A stretch of DNA of 64,000 nucleotides from Spinacia oleracea. Lineage: Eukaryota > Streptophyta > Magnoliopsida > Caryophyllales > Amaranthaceae. Positions 34,551-45,769 of the stretch are shown piece by piece. The notes under the pieces were generated by a model that was not told the origin of the DNA, searched no databases, and was given only the letters and a program-made list of their open reading frames with translations. The stretch lies in contig NC_079491.1 of assembly GCF_020520425.1 (NCBI RefSeq), positions 37,665,027 through 37,729,026 on the forward strand, in the 5' to 3' direction. A program made the position numbers and the translations under genes. Every line of letters begins with the position of its first letter. Position 1 is the first letter of the stretch.

Positions 34551-36112
34551 TCATTTGGTAACCAATGTTTGGCTAAGATGGTGAATAAAAGAAGTGATAT
34601 TCAAGTATGAAGAACCACCTTTTTGTACAGCCTTTTTAGCTTTCTCCCCAAATTCTTTTGCTCTTTTTCTTATTTCTTGTCCTTCACACATAAGTTTATC
34701 TATTGCATTTCTCACAGTCTCCCACTTAACATAAATTCCTTCATTTTGCTCCTCTCCCCAATGCATAGTCACCTCAACACCTATTCTTACGCCTATTTTT
34801 AGTACTTGAACGATTAACTTTTCATTGTAAAATTGTTCGGCAAACATTGGCCAGGTGATCATAGGCACACCCGCACTTACTCCTTCTAATGTCGAATTCC
34901 ATCCACAATGCGTTAAAAACCCTCCAGTCGAAGGGTGAGATAATATCAACACTTGAGGTGCCCACCCTTTGATTACTATCCCTTTTCCATTAACCTTTTC
35001 TTCAAAGTTTTCATTTATTATCCACTTGTCTATTTCTTCATTATAATCAACATCTCTAATAATCCAAATGAATGGGAAATTTGATGCTTCTAAGCCCTTA
35101 CCAAGCTCTATCAATTGTTTAGGTCGTAGATGACAAAGGCTACCAAAACAAACATATACAACCGACCTTGGTTTCATAGACTCGAGCCATCTTAAGCAAT
35201 GATGCTCGTCAATAATGCTAGTGTCTTTTTCCTGCATTAATTAGTACCACCAAATATATATTATGCATGCATGTTATTAATTATAACTTACAATAACCTA
35301 AAACTTAATAAACAAGGCCGGATGAAATTTTGTACCATTTTGTTGCAAAGAGAGAGAGGTCCAACACACAAGACGTTCCTCATGACCGCCTTTTGGTATG
35401 ATTTCACATACTCAAACTCAAGTTCATCAAATGTGTTTACTAATAACCCTTCCGCGGATGAACAAGCTTGGTTGAATTGATCACGAATGTCCTTGATATC
35501 AATACCATCACCAATATGTGGACTACTTCTCTTCATCATCTTAGGCAATTGAGCATAAGTAAACTCAATTTTATCCGGGACATCCGGCACCAAAAAGGGT
35601 TCATTATCATACTCATTGTTTTCATGAACTTTATGAAGCACCATTTTGTGAGAGCACAAGAGAGTGAAGCAAGAAATACCTTGGTAAGCAAACCTAGGGA
35701 TATTAAACTTATGTGCAACATCACTTGTCCAAGGGAGGCCAGAAATTATACAATTAGGCTTTGGATCTATATTTGCAAGGTAACTTTCTAGTGGTGTTTG
35801 TAATAAAGAAGTTGCTACAAGGAATTTAGTTTGTAAATGAGGAGATGGAAGACTATCAAGGTTTTCACATCCTTCGGGTAGCCCTGCCTTGTTGCATGGA
35901 AATGGAAGAGACACGAGTTGGATTCCAAGGCCAGAGAGTATGGCTTGATTGATGGTAGCTTGGTAGCGAAGGGCATTTCGTGGTGTAGTGATTATAGTGA
36001 CTATAAGCCCTCTTTCTGCTAATTGTTTAGATAGATCTATCATGGGGATTAGATGGCTTTGAGACATTAAAGGGATAACTATGACATGAACATGGATATC
36101 GGTCGAAGCCAT
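34551..36112 (-). CDS. UDP-glycosyltransferase, UGT73-like, two exons
   Basis: It would transfer a sugar from a UDP-sugar to a small acceptor in the cytosol; the acceptor is unknown. Exon 1 is 36112-35336 (259 codons) and exon 2 is 35231-34551, with a 104-bp GT-AG intron in phase 0, giving 485 aa, the usual family length. The N-terminus has the catalytic-His context MSQSH20. The PSPG box (residues 349-392, [15 protein letters not shown]...HCGWNS...FAEQ) is complete and ends in Gln392, the usual mark for UDP-glucose. [11 protein letters not shown] before the intron and [12 protein letters not shown] after it are typical of UGT73. One oddity: the segment [11 protein letters not shown] (121-131) looks two residues shorter than the family's ISD-x-x-x-PW pattern, and the Asp that partners the catalytic His appears absent. 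It may be inactive or unusual. Confidence 0.9.
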
Positions 36113-36171
36113 TGTTTTAAATATTGAAAGGGAGAGTTGTTTTGCTAGAGTAGAAAATCAAATGTAATGTG

Positions 36172-36192
36172 AGGTATATATATATTTATGGT
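36172..36192 (-). promoter_or_regulatory. Probable TATA box of the UGT gene
   Basis: On the minus strand, ATAAATATATATATACC lies about 60-75 bases before the start codon, a normal distance for a plant TATA box with a short leader. Position and composition are the only evidence. Confidence 0.5.
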
Positions 36193-36238
36193 GACTTTTT
36201 TTATACAATTATAAATGACTAATAATGCTCACGTACTA

Positions 36239-36410
36239 CCAATTGTCTGTTGGTTCAGTGGTGATTGGGGCTGAACTTGGTAGGGAGAATTCGTGTTCGA
36301 TCCCTCGCAACAACAATTGGGAGGGGACTGGAACCTATCCACCCAGAACTCTCCCCGAATCCGAATTAACCCTAAGGATGAATCGGGTGCTAACAAAAAA
36401 AATAAAAAAT
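36239..36410 (+). mobile_element. tRNA-derived SINE (172 bp) with 11-bp target duplication
   Basis: A pol III A box (TGGTTCAGTGGT) and B box (GTTCGATCCC) lie near the 5' end, and an A-rich tail closes the element. CTCACGTACTA flanks it at 36228-36238 and 36411-36421. Such SINEs are known from Amaranthaceae genomes. It sits about 125 bp upstream of the UGT start codon, in opposite orientation. Confidence 0.85.
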
Positions 36411-36424
36411 CTCACGTACTAAGG

Positions 36425-37621
36425 TTTATTAATGTAAGTGCACAAAGTCACATTGGCTTATATCATGTTTTGTGTAATCAATTAAGCGCGGGGAGAAAAG
36501 TAGATTTTGATATATAATATGAAGACAAAACCATATATGCTGGTCGGTTTATATAACTTATCTTAATCGACCACTAATCGCAAGTGATTAAGTTGGATTC
36601 TTACACAACCCTATAACCCTACCTTGAGGCATGATCCAGATAGGATGTAACTAGTAATGGGCTACTGAAACAACTACCTAGCTAACTTGTGGAAACCAAA
36701 TAAAAAAAACGTCAGTCTCAAAAAAATATATATGTACTAATACTACATCCGTTTCACAATACTTGGATCATTTTTTTTTCACATATTTTAACACGCTTCT
36801 TTAAACATTAATATTAACACGCTTCTTTAAACATTAATATTTTTAATTGAGTATAAGTAAAAATAATAAAACTTGATATTTGCTGCTCTTTTATTTATTT
36901 ATAAAAAGAGTGAGATATGATGCTCTTGCTACTACCATCTATAGTATATATATGGATGCTTCGCAATATGGCAGCGTGGGAGCATAAGGTATTACTCTAT
37001 CTGTATTTATTTAAGGGATATATTTGGCCAAACACGGATATTAAGAAGAATAATTGAATGAAATAAAATAATAAAGCAAGTGGGGTTGGGTAGATATTTT
37101 AATAAGTAAATAAGTGGGGACCATGTGATTTTGGGGGGTGGGGCGTGGGGTGGGTTTATGAAATTATTTGTTTAATAGGATGGTGGATCATAGGGTAAAT
37201 TAGATGTATTATTTAATTAGATAGTGGAATTGATAGTTACTAAATATGACAAGTGTATCTCTTAAATAAATACGGCCGGAAAAGGCAAGTGTATCACTTG
37301 AATAAATACGGAGGGAGTACATCCTCAAGTTGTAATGAAACCTATTAAAAATATTGTTTGTACTAGGGTTAATCAGGTTGTTCCTAGTAAAATTGCAGCG
37401 TGATAAATGTTGGTTAGCTTCCCTCTAGGTAACCTTTTTTTTGAGGGCCTCTGTTGTTTGTTGCTAATGCCTTATAGTTAGTTTGTTTCTCCCTTGGATT
37501 TAGGAAAGCCCTTCCTAGAAGGTAAGTCCCCCTTGGGGCTTGGCATCGTTCGCGTTTGTTTCTCTCTTGTTCCTTTTATGGGACGTTATGCAATATATTT
37601 TTCTCTTACTTATTAAAAAAA
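36425..37621. other. Intergenic stretch with MITE and probable LINE tail
   Basis: Near 36790-36841 the 26-bp unit starting AACACGCTTCTTTAAAC is directly duplicated, next to a one-ended Stowaway-like start (about 36746). A Stowaway MITE occupies 36995-37317. From 37320 to 37621 the sequence (GGATTTAGGAAAGCCC..., ending TTATTAAAAAAAT) resembles the 3' end of a plant LINE. No host gene is seen. Confidence 0.5.
36995..37317. mobile_element. Stowaway-type MITE
   Basis: It is 323 bp, flanked by TA (36993-36994 and 37318-37319). The right end, reversed, reads CTCCCTCCGTATTTATTCAA; the left end is CTCTATCTGTATTTATTTAA. No coding content. Confidence 0.7.
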
Positions 37622-37801
37622 TAAAGGAAGTTAATCCGTGAGTGATTATTATTGCTTGAATGAGTATTTATACATGATACACATAAGCTATTCTAAGTAA
37701 CTAATATCACAAGGATATTTACAAGATCAATTAGAATCAATTACAAAAGATTACGATCAATCAAGATCAATTACAAAAGATTGTATACACATAATCTAAC
37801 A
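37622..37801 (-). repeat. 3' LTR of the split copia element
   Basis: It starts TGTTAGATTATGTG at 37801 after a GTGGGGGTG purine tract. Its last 35 bases match the 5' LTR remnant at 48695-48729. Confidence 0.75.
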
Positions 37802-37810
37802 CACCCCCAC

Positions 37811-39571
37811 AGTTGAAGCGGGAGGACGCCGTACGCTGAGACTGTCCCGAAAATCATTAAAGAGTACTAGCGGAAGCCATTTCGTAAAAATATCGACGAT
37901 TTGATAGCGGGAAGGGACATGTAGGACACGAACTTGTCCTTTAGCAACTTTCTCACGTACAAAGTGTATGTCCATTTCAATATGTTTCGTGCGTTGATGT
38001 TGAACCGGATTTCCAGAGAGATATATAGCACTAACATTGTCACAATAGACCAACGTAGCTTTGCTTACCGGACATAGAAGTTCTAGTAGCAAATTTCGAA
38101 TCCAACAAGATTCGGAAACAACATTAGCGACACCCCTATATTCGGCTTCTGCACTAGAGCGGGAGAGTGTAGCTTGTCGTTTGGATGACCAAGAAATGAG
38201 GTTATCTCCTAAGAAGACAAAATAGCCGGACGTCGAACGTCTCGTATCCGGGCATCCCCCCAATCTGCATCTGTATATGATGTAAGAGTAGAAACAGATG
38301 ATGGATAAAGGTGCAAATCAAGATCTAGAGTACCTTGGATGTAGCGAATGATACGCTTGAGGGCATGCATATGCTCTTGGCGTGGATCATCCATGAATAG
38401 GCAGACTTGCTGAACGGCGTAGGAAATGTCTGGCCGTGTGAAAGTGAGATACTGAAGTGCACCTGCAAGGCTGCAATAGTGAGAAGGGTCATCCGTAGGG
38501 GGACCCGCAGAGGCGCCTAGCTTCGCCTTAGTGTCTACGGGAGTGGAAGAAGGCTTGCAAGATGTCATGCCTGCACGCTCAATAATTTCTGAAGCATACT
38601 GTTTTTGAGACAAGAATAGGCCACCTGAGTGACGTGTAACAGCAATGCCTAAGAAGTAGCTTAGAGGACCCAAGTCTTTCATTGCAAACTTAGAGAAAAG
38701 CAAAGACATAATAGAAGTCCGAAGAGTGTCAGAAGAAGCAGCTAGGATAATGTCATCACCATAAAGCAGAATATATGCCATATCATTACCCCGACGATAA
38801 ACAAAAAGAGAATAATCAGACCTGCTGTTGAGAAAACCGATGGTGGATACGAAATCCGCAAAACGTTGATACCATGCACGCGGAGCTTACTTTAAACCAT
38901 ACAAGGACTTTTTCAGAAGGCACACATAATCTGGATGAGCTGGATCTCGGAATCCTGGAACCTGGTGCATATAAACTGTTCCGCAAGAGTACCATGGAGA
39001 AAAGCGTTTTTGACATCTAGCTGATGGAGACACCATCCTTTTGATAAGGCAATGCTGAGGACAGTGCAAATAGTAGCTGGTTTCACAACAGGACTGAAAG
39101 TTTCAGAACAATCAATACCAACTTGCTGACCTGCACCATCTCCCACAAGGCGGGCTTTGTATCTATCAAACGAGCCATCCTTGTTCTTTTTATGCCTGAA
39201 AATCCACATACTGCGAACAATATTAGCATTCAAAGGACGGGGCACCAACTCCCACGTCTTATTTTCAACAAGAGCATTGTATTCATCAAGCATGGCCAAT
39301 TTCCAATTAGGGTCTTTTAGAGCCGTAATGGGATTTTTTGGAAGAGGAGAGATGCTAGGAGCGGTGGCATGCACTAAGGTTGAACAATTGTTTGGGTTTG
39401 AATATACCGTGTCTGCTCCTAGTGGCCATATGGTGAGATGAGATGGGCTGGGGCGTGGCTGAGGCATGAGATGGGGCTGTTGTTTGTGTTTGGGTCGTTT
39501 GCTGTGGCGGGATCACAGCTGGGCTTTGGGTGCCGCAGGGTATGGGTAGGGAAAGGGAGTTGTTGGGCAGC
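37811..39571 (-). pseudogene. Reverse transcriptase and RNase H part of the split copia element
   Basis: Recognisable blocks are the start of the copia RT (EYNALVENKTWELVPRP, YKARLVGDG, FSPVVKP, LDVKNAFLHG), the catalytic YGDDI block at about 38760, and the RNase H domain (DTRRSTSGYFVFLGDNLISW, SSAEAEYRGVAN, HIEMDIHFVREKV). The region is broken in several places. Confidence 0.85.
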
Positions 39572-40674
39572 AAGCACTAGTGGAAAAAGGGTCATTTGCA
39601 TCCCCGCATTTGCCACACAATTCTGAACATGTGATGCAAATAACAAATTTTACCATAAAATTTACTCATTTGCGTCGCAGCTTTGTTAAACTGCGAGGAA
39701 AATGACTCTAGGATGCCCCCTAGAGTCATTTTCATCGCAGATTAACAAAGCTACGAGGCAAATGACTCAATCAAGTGCATCGCAGATTTATAAATCTGCG
39801 ATGCACTGCGTGTCCACCTAGGAATGTACGATAATACCCTCAACTCTAATCTAACCCCCCAAAAAAAAAAACTAATTACCGTACTCCTACCCTAAGACTT
39901 CGATATCACCAAGGAGAGTCTCTTCATTCCTCCTCCCCTCTCTTTCTCTCTCCTCTTCTTTCCAGAACTCCACTGCTGAGATATCAACAACTCTGAATCT
40001 TTCCTTCATTTGAAATATCCTCTAACCATCATACCTATTGTTCCATTTACTCGGAAAAATCAAGCTTGCGAAAACACGGCTCGAAGGGGAAAAATCTTAT
40101 ATTCTGCCGCGAAGAAGGAGATACTTCGTATCACAAAGCAGCGCAGCTCGATTTCTAGTGGGTCACCAAATCTGCGACTTAGTTCGTCAGCGTCGTCGAA
40201 TCGTTTCTTTGTATATAGCGGCAGGTACAATGCAATTTTTTTTAATTAGGGTTATTGTTTATCAGCCTACAGTGTATTCTGATTTCTAGGGTTCTTGTTT
40301 GTCAGCCTATTTCTAGGGTTTTTTAAGGTTGGGTAAAACGCCAAAGAGTTGGTGCTGAGCTCCGGTTAACGTCGCCGCCATCGTTAATGACCTTATTTCT
40401 TAGGTATTTCCCCTCTCTTTACCGTGAATCCAACTTCAATTAATTTTTACTTTTTTTATATTGTTCTGATGAATATAAGGTTTGATTGTGTTAGTTAGTT
40501 TGTAAATTCGAATATTTTTAGCGATTGTTTGAACTTTAAATTGAGGATTATTTCAAAGTTTCCTTCCATTGTTGATTTTTTGGTTTCTTTGAACTTTCTA
40601 TTTTGATAAATGGGTTAGTACTGATTTTGTGACCGTTTCTAATAATGGGTTGTTTTTTTGGAACAATTGAGCAG

Positions 40675-40923
40675 TGATAGTGATGGAAACTGCGAAAAAG
40701 GCATTACAGTTTCCGGGTTTGGATGAAGAGAACAGTGCAGTTGGGTGTTCTAATGTATGTGGAATTTCAGCTCCATTTTTCTTTTTCTTTCTCCATTAAT
40801 TAGTTTCTTTTCATAATTTTTTTGATGATTGTTACAATGTATTAGGGGTTAAAGGTGAATTTTATTTTCTCTGACTATTCCATGCCTGAAGTTATTGGAT
40901 ATGATCTGCTGAAAAAGATTAAG
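40675..40923 (+). pseudogene. Captured type-A cytokinin response regulator fragment (two exons)
   Basis: Exon-like segment A (40675-40754) encodes IVMETAKKALQFPGLDEEN and a Ser-rich end; segment B (40846-40923) encodes GLKVNFIFSDYSMPEVIGYD followed by LLKKIK. Together these match the middle of the receiver domain of plant type-A ARR proteins, where the corresponding text is close to [23 protein letters not shown]. The phospho-acceptor Asp in the DYxMP block is kept. GT-AG borders and phase agree for both, so the genomic gene, not its mRNA, was captured. The rest of the receiver domain is missing, so it cannot be a working regulator. Confidence 0.85.
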
Positions 40924-41503
40924 GTTATTTTCTCCATTTTAGGTGATTTCCCCTTGCAGTTATTTGTTTGTTTGTAGCATAATAAACTCAATAATATTTC
41001 TGTTTTGTGTTACTCGGGTACTCGTGTTCAAGTATCCGATTAGGTTATTTTATGAAAATTTCCCATGATTTTCGCCCAAATTTACTGTTCCAGTAACAAA
41101 ATTCTGTTTGCTGAAAGAAAAGATTAAGAGTATCTTTGGTTCTGTGAATCTTTCTTTCGATTTCCGCGATTTCCCCTTGCAGTTATCTGTTTATTTGTGG
41201 CGTATTACAACAGGACTACTGATTCCGGACGATAGAAGTATAATATATGGAGTCAATTATGCTCTTACCATTTAGAACCAAGATATGGTTCAATAATTAG
41301 AAAACCCCTAGACCCAAGAAAAAGATTACATAGTAAAGTTCTTGTCATTAATTCACTATATGAATATATTGTCCTGTTTTTTGGTCTTGGTAATGTTGGT
41401 GGGGTTTATTTTAAAGCCTACTTGACCTGTTTTTATAATCTTTTAATCAACATTGTATATAAGCAATCAAGTTCCAATGTTTTATTTGTACTTGATGCAA
41501 CAG

Positions 41504-41595
41504 AATCAATCAAGAATATGGCTCAGAGAAGTTTTGCAGATAAGATTTGATGAGCAGATAGACATCTCAGACTTACTTGCAGACGGGGAGTTGCT
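41504..41595 (+). pseudogene. Captured exon of unidentified gene in the CACTA element
   Basis: An open segment between CAACAG and GTAAGA encodes NQSRIWLREVLQIRFDEQID, then ISDLLADGELL. The W-L-R-E-V-L and L-x-D-G-x-L-L pattern vaguely resembles the start of a calponin-homology domain, but I cannot name the parent. A further possible exon follows a TTATTCAG acceptor at about 42465. These may come from a different gene than the response-regulator exons. Confidence 0.4.
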
Positions 41596-42787
41596 GTAAG
41601 AACTTCTCTTGCACTCATTTCCCAAATAATTTCTCTCTCTTAACACTACTCAATTACTTGATGGAAAATCTTTCCAGCTATTGATGTGGACTAGCTAGTA
41701 GCCAAAATGTACATTTGCACTGTATCAACAGAACTGAGAAATTGTGGTGGTAGTGGTAGTCTGTGTGTGTGTCAGTGTGTGGGGGGTTCTTTTGGTCACC
41801 TGCTATTGCAAGTAAAGACTGGAACGCTGTATCTTACCTTAAGCTCCCAAAATAATTTGAGTTGCCTTGTGCTTGTGAAAAATTGAGGTGGGATAAACTT
41901 AGCTGCTCGAAACATGTTCTATTTGTTTCCTTTAGGATATTTTTATTTCCGCCTTGGGGGATTACTTTTATAATTGTGAGTTGTCTTAAATCTTAATGAC
42001 TAGTGGTTATGAACTTTAGTTCTAAGGTCAGTTACACAACTTCAATGCATGGATCTCATGTTATTGCACATTAGTGGTTGCATGTACTATGCAACTTGAG
42101 TGCAATTGTATGATTGAAAAAAGAATTAGCACTTAGTTAAGATGCAAAATTATAGATGATTCTACATGTATATTCGTGTGCTCTTTTTTGGCTTTTGCCT
42201 CAGTATTCTCAATAGGCCACAAACTTAAGACCCTTAAAGATCTGTATGATTGTTTAGATAACTTAATTGTCCTCCCATGAAACCAACAAAAATTAATGCA
42301 ACTGTCCAGATTGCTGCTTCTACTTTTAGTATTCCTCTTAGCTTTGTATTCATATAAGAGACTAGTACAGATAAGGTAACGAACCAGCAGAAAAATGTTA
42401 AATTCTCACTCATTAATATTTTAGAGCAACAAAACTCACTTGTATTTTCCTGTTTCTTTATTCAGCCAAACAGGTTCCAAATTCATCACTAACTGCAGCA
42501 TCAGCAAGTTCTGATATTTACGGTTTTGCAGTTCTAGATGCTTTGTTGGTTGATCTCTAGCTAGATACCTTTGTTGTAGTAATTTTATGTTTGTTGTAAC
42601 ATGTTGGTTGATCTATGACGAATTTAATTGCCTTTTATTGGGAACGTTAATTACGTTGTAAACTATTGTGACAGGTATTATTTATAAATGTATTCCCGGT
42701 ATTGTGAAGCGTCTACTTTCAAAGACGATCATGTTGGAATTTCCAATAAAATATTAAAAAACCAATTTTAAAAAAAAAACAAAAAAT

Positions 42788-43160
42788 AAGTCATTTGCCA
42801 CGCACGTTAGCTTAATGTGCGAGGCAAATGACTTAATTCTTTGGCGCCAAAAATGTCATTTGCGTCGCACATTAAGCTATTGTGCGAGGCAAATGACTTA
42901 ATTTTTTGGCGCTCAAATTGTCATTTGCGTCGCACATTAAGCTATTGTGCGTGGCAAATGACTTTTTTTTTTGGCGCCTGAAAGTCATTTGCCACGCACT
43001 TTAAGCTAATGTGCGTGGCAAATGACTTTTCAACATGGTGCCCGAAAAGTCATTTGCCACGCACATTTGCTTAATGTGCGACGCAAATAAGGGTCATTTG
43101 CATCGAGATCTTTTGCCACGCACAATGTGCGACGCAAATGTGCTTAAAAGTGCGATGCAA
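42788..43160. repeat. Right subterminal palindromes of the CACTA element
   Basis: Five consecutive inverted units follow the plan GTCATTTGC-CACGCAC-...-GTGCG-GGCAAATGAC, each roughly 45-50 bp and 60-70 bp apart. The left end carries a similar set at 39655-39805. CACTA transposases are known to bind repeated subterminal motifs. Confidence 0.85.
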
Positions 43161-43184
43161 ATGACCTTTTTTCCACTAGTGAAG

Positions 43185-45727
43185 GGAGGAGAGTTGGTGG
43201 GATGGGCCACTGGACTTGAGAGAGGGGAGTGTGGTCCATGGTCCATGTCAGGAGATTGGGCCGACTGGGGGGATGGTGGTGTGGGCCCAATTCGAGTATG
43301 GCCTTGCTGGACATGTTGGAGGACATAAGGGGATAAGTCTGAGTTTAGAAAATCATAAGTGTGGGATTTGGGCTTATGAATTTTCTGAAACGGGAATTCG
43401 GTCTCATCGAAAGTGACATGGGGGGATATGATTATCTTGTTAGAGGAGAGATCAAGACACTTATATCCTCTATGATTATCCGGAAATCCCAAAAATACAC
43501 ATGGTGTAGACCGTGCTTGGAGTTTGTGAATGGAGTTGCTAGGGAGGTGTGGAAAGCAAAGGCAACCAAAGACACGAAGATGAGCCAAAGAGGGTTCCCG
43601 ACCATAAAGACGACTGGTGGGAGATGAGTAGTTCAAGATTTTGCTTGGTAACACGTTATGGAGATAGGTGGCAAAAGAAAGAGCGTGGTGCCAATATGAT
43701 GGTGGTGTGGATGAGTGAACTAGAATAGTCCTGACAATATCGTTAATTGAACGAATTTTCCTCTCGGACTTTCCATTTTGGGACGAAGTATGGGGACATG
43801 AGAATCGAAAAAGCATGCCATGGAGTTCACATTGCTTTAAAAACGACCCATTATCATATTCTTTGCCATTGTCACATTGAAAGGTCTTGATTTTCCGTTC
43901 AAATTGAGTGTGAATTAAAGTTTGAAAATTCAAGAACGTTGCAAAAACTTGTGACTTAGTATGCAAAGGAAACGTCCATAGAAAATTCGTAAAATCATCC
44001 AAGAAAAGCACATAATATTTATGGCCCTTATTAGTCAAAACAGGAGAGGTGAATAGGTCGTTATGCACGATATCAAATGGTGCAAACGTGCTAGAATTTG
44101 ATGCATAAAAGGGTAATTTAACATGTTTACCAAGTTGACAGGAATGACAAATTAAAGAACTACTAGGCTTATTACATAAAATGGAATTGTTTTGCCTAAG
44201 AATATTAAAAATAGCATCCCCGGGGCGGCCAAGACGATCATGCCAAGTGGTGGAGGAAATGGCGGCAAAGGTTGATGGAGATGGAGGTGTGATGGCCTTG
44301 GTGAGGGGATATAAGTCTCCCGAGCTATTACACCTCAATAGATGCGTTCCCGTCTGTAGGTCCTTCACACAAAAACCAAGGGGGTCAAACTCAACTAAAA
44401 CACCATTATCAATAGTAAATTTGCGAACCGACACTAGATTTTTGACGAGTTTGGGAGCATGAAGGACATTACGAAGGGATAAAGGGGGACATGGTGGGGA
44501 AAAATTAACGTGACTGCAACCATTAATAGGAATTTTATGGCCATTACCAACAGTAATATGATGATTATTGCTCAAATTGAAATAAGACGAAAGGTTACCT
44601 TGGTTGGAAGTCATGTGAGAGGTGGCCCCCGTGTCCATGTACCAATTTTCATCGGGGACATTGAGTGACATAGTGTGCATAGCCGCTTCGATATCGGTCG
44701 GAGAATAGCTATTACCATTCGGAGCACCCCCATAATAGCAAGAATTGTTGGGCCAAGCAGCATAGGCCTGATGGGTTGGATGTTTGCCAAGAATACCTGA
44801 AGCTCCTGTTGGGCCGCGAGCAGGGAGTGTGGGCCTGGCCCATCCAGTGGTTGGGTATGGGCAGGGACCTGCAGTCCATGATTGAGGATAGTAATATTGC
44901 TGCTGCCATGACGTGGGTTGCCAGCCGACGTTGGGTTGTTGTGGCTGTGGCTGGTGGTTGCCACGGCCACCGCCGCCACCACCGCGGCCCTTACCGATGT
45001 GATACTGTCCCTTTCCGCGACCCTTTCCCTTGTAGTTGTTACCACGGTTTGAATTTTTGTTGCCACGACCATGATTAACGGTTGCGGGAGGGCTATGATC
45101 ATCATCATCCCCATTAGGGTGGTGCGGTTGATGCGGGTGATGGGCTGCGACCATGGCTGTATTATTGACGGGATTGTTCTCCATACCGTCCTCCTCCAAA
45201 ACAAGCATCGAACGGGCTTTGGTGAAATCTGGAAGAGGGTCTGTGTGTTTGATGATGGAGCCCATATTCTTGTACTCGTCCGTGAGACCTGCCACCATCT
45301 GTAGAACAATCCGTTGTTCCGTCACCGGAGCCCCGACATTCTTGAGTTGATCAGCAAGCATCTTTAGCTTTTGGCAGTAGGATGTAACGTTGGGAAAGTT
45401 ACACAAGGAGACATGAGAGAATTGTCTTTCAAGAGCCACAGCATGAGAACTTTTATTGTCCTGGAATATGTTCTCTAAGCGTTCCCAGGCTTGTTTTGCC
45501 GTAGAACCCGATTCAAGAATAGTGTTCAAGAGGTCATTGGAGATGGTGCCATATATCCATTGAAGGACAATGGCGTCGAGACGTTCCCAGAGGGCTTTGT
45601 CAATGGTAGAAGATGCGGCTGGGGCATCAAGGGAAGGAGTGAGGATATGGTCCATGACTTCATATGCAGTGGCATGAATGTTGAAGAGTTCAGCCCACGA
45701 GATGTATTGAGCATTCTCCAATTCCAA
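43185..45727 (-). CDS. gag, protease and integrase part of the split copia element
   Basis: The frame begins MELENAQYISWAELF with a copia gag domain (about residues 1-160), a Gly/Arg/Gln-rich stretch, the protease motif WYMDTGATSHM (about residue 360), a GAG-pre-integrase domain (WHDRLGRPGDAIFNIL, zinc-binding H/C) and the integrase core (HNDLF...DDFTNFLW...CDNGKEYDN). Its right end continues toward the CACTA insertion. It is part of a broken retrotransposon and not a host gene. Confidence 0.85.
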
Positions 45728-45769
45728 AGTGATTGGAATGAAGTTTCTGATGTTGTTGACAGCCAGGGC

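Larger units (their letters stand above)
39575..43181. mobile_element. Non-autonomous CACTA element with captured gene exons
   Basis: It is 3607 bp, with termini CACTAGTGGAAAAAGGGTCA and the inverse TTTTTTCCACTAGTG and an exact 3-bp duplication AAG (39572-39574, 43182-43184), as expected for CACTA/En-Spm. Subterminal regions are full of palindromes built on GTCATTTGCGTCGCAC (39650-39810 on the left, 42788-43160 on the right). No transposase is present. Instead the interior holds exon-like segments of host origin (40675-40754, 40846-40923, 41504-41595) with splice-like borders. It is inserted in the copia element. Confidence 0.92.
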
